Assembly (NCBI GenBank): GCA_020199975.1
Contig: JAIVJP010000142.1
Coordinates: 1 to 7,229 of the forward strand
DNA: 7,229 bases
From: Acidobacteriota bacterium
GTDB taxonomy: Bacteria > Acidobacteriota > Blastocatellia > Pyrinomonadales > Pyrinomonadaceae
Reading direction: 5' to 3'
Position numbers and translations under genes: made by a program. Of this stretch, positions 1 to 6,091 are shown one piece after another. Numbering within the stretch: the first letter of the stretch is position 1; each line of letters begins with the position of its first letter. The notes beneath the pieces were generated by a model. That model was not told the DNA's origin. It saw nothing but the letters and a program-made list of their open reading frames with translations, and did no database searches.

Positions 1-83
1 GCGCGCGGAAATGCAGCAAAAATCTGCAATGTGCAGTAGGTATAGCATCGTAGAAGGCAACAAAATGTTGGATGCAAAGATGT

Positions 84-620
84 TCAGAGCTTCAGCTTAT
101 AGCCTGGATCCCCAGGCGAGAGGTTTTCCACACGTATGACACGCACCGATGGGTCAACTTCGTCAGCACGCACGTAGCCGATCGCACCCGATACGTTGGC
201 GACGAACCTGATCATGTTGGGCGTCGAGTCCAGATTACGAGGTTCGTCTATTACTTGCTCACTGAATTTTGCACGCAAAAAGTATGTCGTGAAATCCAGA
301 TCACGATTCATGCCGCAGATCAGGCGTAACACGGCCTCACGCTCGGGTGACCCAGGCTCCCGCATGGCAACCCTGATTTTCTGTCGTGTTGACCAATGAC
401 TTCGCTCAGCCAGGAAATACTCACGCAGTTCCGCAACTGAAAGATTCTCAAGGGGGTTTGATTTATGAACGATAATCGCCAAGTCGCCGCGCTGTAACGT
501 TGAGGGAGGAAACGACAATAAAACTAACCGGTTCTCGCCTGCACAGGCAGGCTCTACGAGCGGTACACTCATCAACACAAAGATGAGCAGAATAGTAAAA
601 AGTCTGTTAGCCCTGAACAA
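84..620 (-). CDS. Secreted short PstS-like (phosphate-binding-like) substrate-binding domain protein
   Basis: The 178-residue protein begins with a clear signal peptide: Arg at 3 and 6, a hydrophobic core at about 8-22, and a likely cleavage after the ACA at 25-27. There is no proper lipobox around Cys26. The mature part resembles the short PBP-like proteins related to PstS. Supporting motifs are DLAIIVHKSNPLENLS (46-61), ELREYFLAERSHW (64-76) and the C-terminal GAIGYVRAD (145-153). At about 150 mature residues it is roughly half a classical PstS, which is usual for this short family. The start is TTG: the frame upstream is closed by a TAG at 629-627, and a GAGAGG Shine-Dalgarno-like stretch lies about nine bases before the TTG. 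It follows the porin-like gene by only 13 nt and is probably co-transcribed with it. No pstC, pstA or pstB lies nearby, so a role in ABC uptake is unproven. A periplasmic ligand-binding or sensory role is equally possible. Confidence 0.8.
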   Translation of the reverse strand: MFRANRLFTILLIFVLMSVPLVEPACAGENRLVLLSFPPSTLQRGDLAIIVHKSNPLENLSVAELREYFLAERSHWSTRQKIRVAMREPGSPEREAVLRLICGMNRDLDFTTYFLRAKFSEQVIDEPRNLDSTPNMIRFVANVSGAIGYVRADEVDPSVRVIRVENLSPGDPGYKLKL

Positions 621-633
621 GTCTACCTACCTC
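621..633 (-). promoter_or_regulatory. Ribosome binding site deciding a TTG start
   Basis: The 13 bases between the porin stop (634-636) and the TTG at 620-618 begin with GAGG, completing GAGAGG with the end of the stop codon region. They give AGAGG-type complementarity to 16S rRNA at about nine bases from the TTG. This is the only credible start before the signal peptide. It also indicates translational coupling to the upstream porin frame. Confidence 0.5.
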
Positions 634-969
634 TCAAAACGTAAAAGCGAGTTGTAATATGAGTTCGTCAAGAGCGCTCAGTCGGCGCCGAGCGGTGTGG
701 TCGTATTGCATTTTGAAATTCACAAAATCACTCAATTCATAGCGCAGTCCCACCGATGGCCCGTTGCGCCTGCCGACAGATCGGAAGATTGGATCATCGC
801 TAGGGGCGTTCACAAATTGGTACCGGAAAAAAGGGCGTACGTTGCCGAACCGCCGCGAGAATTGCGTGTAGAAGCCGGGTATATAAAAGACTCGCCCAGC
901 TGATGCGTGGCGAATGGCCAGTGCTTCGTTCAGGAATTCGTTGCGCGTGTTCTGGTAAACGAGATGTAA
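634..969 (-). pseudogene. C-terminal beta-barrel fragment of the porin-like gene, displaced frame
   Basis: Reading the minus strand from about 966 gives roughly 110 sense codons ending in TGA at 636-634, with no ATG at its beginning. The translation is porin-like throughout. It begins HLVYQNTRNEFLNEALAIRH, contains PGFYTQFSRRFGNVRPFFRY and RNGPSVGLRYELSDFVNFKM, and ends LILQLAFTF*, a typical outer-membrane C-terminal beta strand with terminal Phe. It lies immediately downstream of, and in a different frame from, the N-terminal part that stops at 930. I infer it is the second half of the same gene, separated by an indel at about 961-970. As I recall related porins, the middle of the barrel (roughly 100 residues) should lie between the two halves, so a deletion is more likely than a one-base slip. 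It has its own alternating hydrophobic pattern and is clearly not random sequence. Confidence 0.7.
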
Positions 970-1709
970 CCGATGCCTGTGTGATAACGCCCGGCGCTCA
1001 GATTAAAGTAGTCGTTCGGCGAGTATTTCAGAAGTAGTCTGTGGATCTCAAAAGTAAATGCGTTATCTTCGCCCGCTTCAAGGATTAGTTCGCTAAGTAC
1101 ACTGAACTTCTCTGACAGGCGAGACGTGATAAAGAGGTCTAGCTGTCCGAGCGCGAATGCATTAGTCTTGCCCTTTTCATTACTGGCGCGATAGTTAACT
1201 TCCGCAAAACCCTGTATTTGCAGACGGGGCGTACCGGTTGGCAAATCCTGATGGGAATCGTGCGCGGCGACGCCCGCCTGGGTGGTTACCTGGCTGTTCT
1301 TCAAGGTGGTTGGAAGACCCCCAGCAGGATCAAGGACCTCTGGTGACACCGCTCTTTCCTGAGTTGTTGCTGACGCTACAGCCGGCAGCGAGGCGTTCTG
1401 CGCTTGCCGCGCCTCAAGCTCTCGGATTCGTGCCTCGAGATCCTCGATGCGCCGGAGCATTTGCCGCATGGCGGCACCGCCTGATTCAGCACTTGACTCT
1501 GTTGCGGCCGGAGTGGGGCTTCGGATCGCGCCTATCGTATCCTTCTCAGACGATCCGATCGGCGCAGGCGGTGTCAGTCTCGGCTCTGCAACCTCTTCCC
1601 TTGCTTTAACCTGAGCTAGCGTCTCCGTCGACAAACATAAGAGCGCAAGGAATACAAGAAAGAAGAGGGCAAATCGCGGCGTATCGGTCTTCATGTTGGT
1701 GCTTAGCAT
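930..1709 (-). CDS. N-terminal part of a coiled-coil outer-membrane porin-like protein, frame broken
   Basis: The open frame extends upstream to an ATG at 1790. I prefer the ATG at 1709-1707, because AAGGA sits seven to eight bases before it and the peptide that follows is a good signal sequence: MLSTNMKTDTPR, a hydrophobic core, and cleavage near TLA-Q around residue 32. From that start, residues 81-104 form a short coiled coil (MRQMLRRIEDLEARIRELEA). A Ser/Thr/Pro/Ala-rich linker follows, and from about 161 come amphipathic strands (LQIQGFAEVNY, GQLDLFITSRL, FSVLSELILEAG, YFNLSAGRYHTGIGY). This layout fits coiled-coil outer-membrane porins such as the phosphate-selective-like or beta-barrel carbohydrate porins. 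After GIGY the frame diverges and stops 13 codons later at 930. The expected barrel continues in another frame down to 634. As it stands the product would lack most of the barrel, so it is probably non-functional unless the break is a sequencing or assembly error. Confidence 0.7.
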   Translation of the reverse strand: MLSTNMKTDTPRFALFFLVFLALLCLSTETLAQVKAREEVAEPRLTPPAPIGSSEKDTIGAIRSPTPAATESSAESGGAAMRQMLRRIEDLEARIRELEARQAQNASLPAVASATTQERAVSPEVLDPAGGLPTTLKNSQVTTQAGVAAHDSHQDLPTGTPRLQIQGFAEVNYRASNEKGKTNAFALGQLDLFITSRLSEKFSVLSELILEAGEDNAFTFEIHRLLLKYSPNDYFNLSAGRYHTGIGYISFTRTRATNS

Positions 1710-1728
1710 GAATTCATCCTTTGACAGA

Positions 1729-1750
1729 AGCACAAGCCGGGACTTGTGCT
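1729..1750. repeat. Perfect 8-bp inverted repeat in the porin leader
   Basis: AGCACAAG at 1729-1736 and CTTGTGCT at 1743-1750 are exact reverse complements separated by six bases. The element lies about 20 nt upstream of the preferred porin start (1709) and just before its Shine-Dalgarno. It could act as a repressor operator or as an mRNA leader hairpin. It falls inside the N-terminal extension of the longer ORF, which also argues for the shorter start. Confidence 0.5.
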
Positions 1751-2082
1751 CTAGAAGTGGCAAAAGGTTTCCGCGCAAAGTAAAGAGCAAACGTATGGCG
1801 CAAGCGAAATTACAGCACTTAATCAGCTATGATTTGAGAGAACCTTGACGAAGGACAATCCATCGTAACGCGATGCGAGGTTGATAATGGCTGCAACGGC
1901 CCTCTGCAGGATCCGCATTACTCAACATGATTCCGTCCAAAGCGATAGGCCGTAGCTTAGTGAAGCCCTGATGGTAAGTCAATAAACCATTAGACGTTGG
2001 AGTCGGTCAGTCTCGGTTGAATGCCAAGGGCCAACTTCGTTGAGATTAATGTTCGTAGCTAGAGTGAGTAGACGTCTGTGGA

Positions 2083-2106
2083 TGCCACGGGATTTTTCCC
2101 GTGGCA
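2083..2106. repeat. Perfect hairpin, 10-bp stem with TTTT loop
   Basis: TGCCACGGGA (2083-2092) and TCCCGTGGCA (2097-2106) are exact reverse complements around a four-base loop. The stem is GC-rich and stable. It lies about 160 nt downstream of the stop of the TPR-ATPase gene. No T-run follows on either strand, so it is not a textbook intrinsic terminator. It may be an RNA-stabilising 3' hairpin of the ATPase operon or part of an uncharacterised transcript. Confidence 0.6.
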
Positions 2107-2168
2107 CCTCACGTTGTTGCTGAGCGGATTGCTAACCCATCACTGTGAAAAATCTGAAACGTGAAACT

Positions 2169-2193
2169 CCACCGGGCAAACCGTGGGCTTTTT
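2169..2193 (+). terminator. Terminator-like hairpin with T-tract, plus strand
   Basis: On the plus strand, CCA and CGG (2169-2171, 2173-2175, with one bulged C) can pair with CCG and TGG (2181-2186). GCTTTTTGTT follows directly. The stem is short and interrupted, so the call is weak. It is odd because no plus-strand gene precedes it; transcription from the left would be needed for it to act. Confidence 0.25.
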
Positions 2194-2262
2194 GTTATTG
2201 AGTTTCTTCTTAGAGACTCTCTTTTCAAACGACTTTTGCCAACGGCCTTTTCTAACGCTTTG

Positions 2263-4377
2263 TCAATCCCTCTCTTTTAGAGATTGGGAGAGTTCTTCTA
2301 TACGTATGCCGATAATGTCTACCATGACACTATCCCCGAGAGACCGAAAAATTGAAAGCGCCTGGTTTGAGTAGTCCAAAGCTTTGCGGTTATCATCTAC
2401 GGCGCTGTACGTGAGTGATAGGTAATAGAGGGCGTAAGCTTCTTTATGGTTGTCGTGAAGTGTCGGGAGAGCTTGTTTGAGAAGCTGCAGCGCTTGGTTG
2501 TAGTAAGTCCTTGCCTTCCCCTGGTCGCCGGACTCTTTATAGAGATCACCAATTTTTAGAAGTATGTGGCCCTCTTCGGCCAGATCTCTCTTATTACGAA
2601 AGATCTTTAACCCTTGATTGAAATACTCTTCCGCCTTCGGTACATCCTTCAGCTGGAGGTAAATTTCGCTAATGTTTAGGATCGTCTCTGCTTCCTCGAC
2701 ATCTTTGTTCGCTTGGCGATAGACCTGGGCCAACTGTTTGAGATATTCCACCGCCCGTTGTTTCTCACCTGACCCGACGAGAAAGCGTATAACGTTGAAC
2801 AGTGTCGATGTGGCCAGCTTAGTCTGACCTTCCGCGCGCTCACGTTGTTGTTCGGCCTCGACAGCCCGGTCGCTGGCAATTTGGCGCTGTTTCTCGGCCG
2901 TTTGTTGGGCGGCGAGAGCGCGCGCCGTCGCGGCTTCCGCAATCTGCTTCTGTTTGTACGCCTCTAGGCGCTGTTCCTCCGCCCGCTCGCGCTGCTTTTC
3001 GGCAATCACCCGTTGAGCTTTGGCTTCGCCTAATGCCGTTTCGCGCTCGTCTAATGTGCTGGCGAGCCGCTTTGCATTTTGGTCAGCACGGACCCGTTCT
3101 TGTTCGGCAAACTCTCTATTCTGGTCAGCGATTTTTTGTCTATAGGCACTGAAAGCGAGTCCCGCCATCACCATCAGAATCACGGCTCCCACAGACGCTG
3201 CTCGCACCAACCCGCGCCGGTATGCGACGCGCTGTCGCCGGAGTTCGGCGTCAGGCATGTTGGCGGTTATCCAGTCGCGGTCAAATACGCGATAGTAGAT
3301 GCGGTTGCGTACCTGAAGATAACCTTCCACTATGCGGGTGATCCCGGAGAGGCGGAGAATGCTGACAGTCGGATTAAACTCATCGTCTCTTACGCGCTTG
3401 TGCCCTCGCACTTGAGCGTAGAGGTCGAGCAGAGCGGCCCTATCCACTTCAGAGCGTAGTAAACGCTCCTGCACGAACAAGAGATTGTCATCACTTTCGC
3501 GCGCGCGCGAGGAAAGGAACAATCCTTCGCATACGCGATCAACGGCACGCGGGCTATCGACGCTTGCATCCTGAGCGATGGCCTGACAGAGTCGCTGAGT
3601 CAGATAGGGATGTCCGCCCGTCCAATAGATGATCTGGCGGAGTAGCGTAGCGTTAAGCTTCTCCGATCTGCCGAGTCCGGCGGCCAACGGTTCGGCTTCC
3701 TGTTCCGTAAAGTCAGTTAATTCAATGCGTCGGCCTACATTGAAAGGTGTGGTGCGCGTGTCCCGTATTAAGTCAGAAGGAGTGGCGACACCCAGTAAAC
3801 AAAAGGCGAGGCGTTCAAGTTCCGGATCCTCTGTGCGGCGGTTGTAGAACTCGCGTATGCCCGCGAAGAATTCGTCGGTAGAAAAGGGTAAACTACGAAC
3901 CGCATCTATTTCATCAATAAAAATCACAATGAGGCCACTGAACTTTTTCGCCGTCACTTCTCTGATAGCCAGCATCCATCGCTGCAATGGCCCTAACCGT
4001 TCGTGAGCAAGCCAGAAGTCTTCCAACTCATCTTCGATGTAGAGCTGCTCGCCGATGCGACCGAGCAATCCGGCGTACCAATACTCGGCGGTAAGGTTCT
4101 GCCCAATTGCAGTCAGGTCTAATACGGCCACCGCTCCGCCATCTTCGCGCAGCCGCACCGCGGTTCGTACCATGAGAGACGACTTGCCCCTCTGACGTGA
4201 GGTCAATACGTAGCAAAATTCACCTCGTGATAAACCTTCGTACAGCTCTGTATCGGCGCGCCGCGAAACATACGATGGAGCATTGCGACGGAGGGTGCCG
4301 CCGGTGACGTAGAAGCTCGTTTGAATGACGCTCATGCGGGTATGCTTAACGACAACGGCGGGGTCTAAGACTGTCAT
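2263..4377 (-). CDS. AAA_35-type (STAND-like) ATPase with membrane helix, coiled coil and TPR repeats
   Basis: The 704-residue protein opens with an AAA_35-like core: FYVTGGTLRRNAPSYVSR (22-39), a family-style Walker A TSRQRGKSS (59-67), Walker B LIVIFIDEID (149-158, Asp155/Glu156) and the motif GGHPYL (254-259). A winged-helix-like segment follows at about 310-370. A single transmembrane helix lies at about 390-411 (VRAASVGAVILMVMAGLAFS). Next comes a highly charged Glu/Arg/Gln/Ala coiled coil (about 415-520), and then at least three TPRs (about 561-594, 600-633, 645-678, with repeats of the AEEYFNQGLKIF type). The start could be the ATG at 4377 or Met15 at 4335; neither has a strong Shine-Dalgarno, and family resemblance begins only after residue 20. 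It lies 40 nt after the TIR-ATPase gene and is probably in the same operon. I expect a membrane-anchored sensor or scaffold ATPase; its ligand is unknown. Confidence 0.85.
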   Translation of the reverse strand: MTVLDPAVVVKHTRMSVIQTSFYVTGGTLRRNAPSYVSRRADTELYEGLSRGEFCYVLTSRQRGKSSLMVRTAVRLREDGGAVAVLDLTAIGQNLTAEYWYAGLLGRIGEQLYIEDELEDFWLAHERLGPLQRWMLAIREVTAKKFSGLIVIFIDEIDAVRSLPFSTDEFFAGIREFYNRRTEDPELERLAFCLLGVATPSDLIRDTRTTPFNVGRRIELTDFTEQEAEPLAAGLGRSEKLNATLLRQIIYWTGGHPYLTQRLCQAIAQDASVDSPRAVDRVCEGLFLSSRARESDDNLLFVQERLLRSEVDRAALLDLYAQVRGHKRVRDDEFNPTVSILRLSGITRIVEGYLQVRNRIYYRVFDRDWITANMPDAELRRQRVAYRRGLVRAASVGAVILMVMAGLAFSAYRQKIADQNREFAEQERVRADQNAKRLASTLDERETALGEAKAQRVIAEKQRERAEEQRLEAYKQKQIAEAATARALAAQQTAEKQRQIASDRAVEAEQQRERAEGQTKLATSTLFNVIRFLVGSGEKQRAVEYLKQLAQVYRQANKDVEEAETILNISEIYLQLKDVPKAEEYFNQGLKIFRNKRDLAEEGHILLKIGDLYKESGDQGKARTYYNQALQLLKQALPTLHDNHKEAYALYYLSLTYSAVDDNRKALDYSNQALSIFRSLGDSVMVDIIGIRIEELSQSLKERD

Positions 4378-4417
4378 TGAGAGATCATCTGCGTCGCGGT
4401 GCCCACCGTTCCCTTCT

Positions 4418-6091
4418 CTATAAGAGATGGCGTTGAAGATAATTTACATAAAGCGGGCAACGCAGCTTCGCTTCGCGCGCCGAATGGCCCGACACCAGGC
4501 CGGTACTATGTAACCGGTAAAAGCTATCGGTATTCGGACACGCATTGCCGCGCAAGACCTCGCGCATGACTTCGGTGAGAGCGGGGTCACGTCCGAGGAG
4601 AACAAGGATGCGCCGAAGGTGGTCGCCGAAAGGGCCCTCATCCTGATCGGCCAAGGCTTCGAAAACCGGCAGGCTCAAGCCGCGTTTCTTTATCTCGAAG
4701 ATGCCGCTATGTACAAGGTAAGGATGGCCGCCAACGAGGCGGCAGTAGCGTGACACCTCCGTCTGGTCTTTGAGCGGTGAGCCATATCGCTCGTTCAGTT
4801 CAGCCACCTGCTCAACAGTGAAATCCCGAAGTTCGAGCTTAGTGCCTACATTAAATGGTGACTGGTTGGGATCGGTGATGAAAAGGTGTGGCTCGGTTGC
4901 GTAGACGATGGCCAGCGTCAAATGCTCCCAGGGTGAGGTCGGGTCAAGCGAACGCTCATTATGCCACGAGCGAAACAGGCCGAACACCTCACTCCCGAAG
5001 TGGCACGTCAGAAGCCTGTCGACCTCATCCATGGCCCACACAAGGGGACCGCCGATCTGCTTCAGCACTACACGCCGGATGTAGCGCTCAAAGTTAATGC
5101 TCGGGCCGCGCCGCGAACTCCAGGCGTCTTCAGGCTCTGTGTCAACATCGAGCTGATCGTAGATCATCTCGCATAACGCCAGAAAGAACTTGTCGATTGA
5201 TTCGAGATGCGGGGCGTTAAGTTTCTGAAAATCAGTGAGAACGACTGCGGCACCCGCCACGCGAGCCTGTTGAAGACCCCGAGCCAGAAGTGAGGTCTTG
5301 CCCATTTGGCGCGCGCCTTTGACTAGAACGATGCTGTCCCGCCGCTTGATTGCTTGTAGGAAATCCTCATCGGTGTCACGCACGATATAAAAGTTGGAAT
5401 CGAGCGGCACGGCACCGCTCGTGTGCTTAAGCTCCTGCGCATCTACTACTTCAGGAGCCGGCGGGGTCTGTAGCGAATTGAGCAGTCCTGTTACGAGCGC
5501 ACCATCATCCTGTGGGTCGTTCCACACATGATTCTGAAACGGGCCAAGCATACCGGCTAAAGATTCAGGGAGGGCGCCTTCCAAGTTGATGCGAACAGGC
5601 AGTATTCGAGGCTTGCCTTGCCGCTGCTGTGCTTCGTGTGCGAGCTCTACCTCGTAAGCTAGCATCTCGCTAATCGCTGATGCAGGGGAAAGAAGCGGAA
5701 TAACCACGTCCGATGTCCTTATCTTTTGCTCAATCTCCTTTGCCCATTCAACGCCAACGCTCAGATGATGGTCGGTGAAGACCTTGTGACCGTGCTTCGT
5801 CAGTTCTTCACGGAGGAGTGCGACAACATGCGCATCTGATTGCTCCTTGCGCTTATAGAGCAGGGCCACCCGTAGTGCTTCAGTACCTCTGTCAATGCGT
5901 CCGGAATGAGATTCTAGAATGGTTTTGGTCTGTCTCTGATTCGCCTGCGAATCCCGACGGCGAGCAGAGGCAGTGGATACGCCTTCGGTGCTAACTGTCC
6001 AACGATCGTGAGCCGACGATACATGATGATTTGCGCCCAACCCACTATCCACCTCGTGAAGGAGGTCCTCCAACTCCAAACGCAAACCCAT
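4418..6091 (-). CDS. TIR domain + AAA_35-like ATPase (STAND/NLR-like)
   Basis: In the 557-codon frame a TIR domain covers about 73-208: LRVALLYKRKEQSD, GHKVFTDHHLSVGVEWAKEI (101-120), DVVIPLLSPAS and SEMLAYEVEL. Glu147 aligns with the catalytic glutamate of NADase TIR domains. An AAA_35-like NTPase follows from about 229, with a canonical Walker A GARQMGKTS (259-267), Walker B PLVWAMDEVD (349-358, Asp355/Glu356) and GGHPYLV (454-460). It ends in a winged-helix-like tail (FYRLHSTGLVSG, CPLYVNYL), so its C terminus looks complete. The first ~70 residues have no domain signal and overlap the kinase fragment, so the true start is uncertain: ATG 6091, GTG 6052 (a GGAGG lies 14 bases upstream) or GTG 5869, right at the TIR domain. 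It is predicted to be cytosolic. The likely activity is NTP-dependent assembly that switches on TIR NAD+ cleavage or signalling. Its neighbour is a paralogous ATPase 40 nt downstream. Confidence 0.85.
   Translation of the reverse strand: MGLRLELEDLLHEVDSGLGANHHVSSAHDRWTVSTEGVSTASARRRDSQANQRQTKTILESHSGRIDRGTEALRVALLYKRKEQSDAHVVALLREELTKHGHKVFTDHHLSVGVEWAKEIEQKIRTSDVVIPLLSPASAISEMLAYEVELAHEAQQRQGKPRILPVRINLEGALPESLAGMLGPFQNHVWNDPQDDGALVTGLLNSLQTPPAPEVVDAQELKHTSGAVPLDSNFYIVRDTDEDFLQAIKRRDSIVLVKGARQMGKTSLLARGLQQARVAGAAVVLTDFQKLNAPHLESIDKFFLALCEMIYDQLDVDTEPEDAWSSRRGPSINFERYIRRVVLKQIGGPLVWAMDEVDRLLTCHFGSEVFGLFRSWHNERSLDPTSPWEHLTLAIVYATEPHLFITDPNQSPFNVGTKLELRDFTVEQVAELNERYGSPLKDQTEVSRYCRLVGGHPYLVHSGIFEIKKRGLSLPVFEALADQDEGPFGDHLRRILVLLGRDPALTEVMREVLRGNACPNTDSFYRLHSTGLVSGHSAREAKLRCPLYVNYLQRHLL

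Larger units (their letters stand above)
1751..2262. other. Intergenic region without a convincing gene
   Basis: On both strands the frames here are short and unlike proteins. The longest minus-strand stretch of any interest is about 31 codons, from an ATG near 1919, and has no recognisable motif. I found no tRNA-like fold. The region holds the perfect hairpin at 2083-2106 and the T-tract hairpin at 2169-2193. It should also contain the promoter of the porin operon (near 1751-1900, minus strand) and the end of the ATPase operon. I could not identify a promoter with good -35 and -10 boxes. Confidence 0.5.

Noticed and set aside
1..48. Start of another minus-strand gene at ATG 48
   Set aside because: Only 16 codons are visible, with no Shine-Dalgarno and no recognisable residues. 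The weak TGCAG/CTGCA hairpin at 12-28 is also too short to call.
72..399. Plus-strand ORFs of 85 and 67 codons
   Set aside because: They are antisense shadows of the PstS-like gene, which has a signal peptide and family motifs.
1825..1919. Minus-strand mini-ORF of about 31 codons in the intergenic gap
   Set aside because: No ribosome binding site, motif or conservation can be shown.
2102..2120. Sigma-54 promoter (TGGCAC ... TTGC, plus strand)
   Set aside because: The TTGC is four bases too far from the TGGCAC, the TGGCA is one arm of the perfect hairpin, and no plus-strand gene follows.
4888..5176. Plus-strand ORFs inside the TIR-ATPase gene, and similar ones at 3079-3459 and 3629-3847
   Set aside because: They lie opposite conserved ATPase sequence and have no protein-like character.
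5870..6090. Hidden kinase C-lobe in another frame
   Set aside because: All three minus-strand frames were read; none shows DFG, APE or D.WS.G-type motifs.
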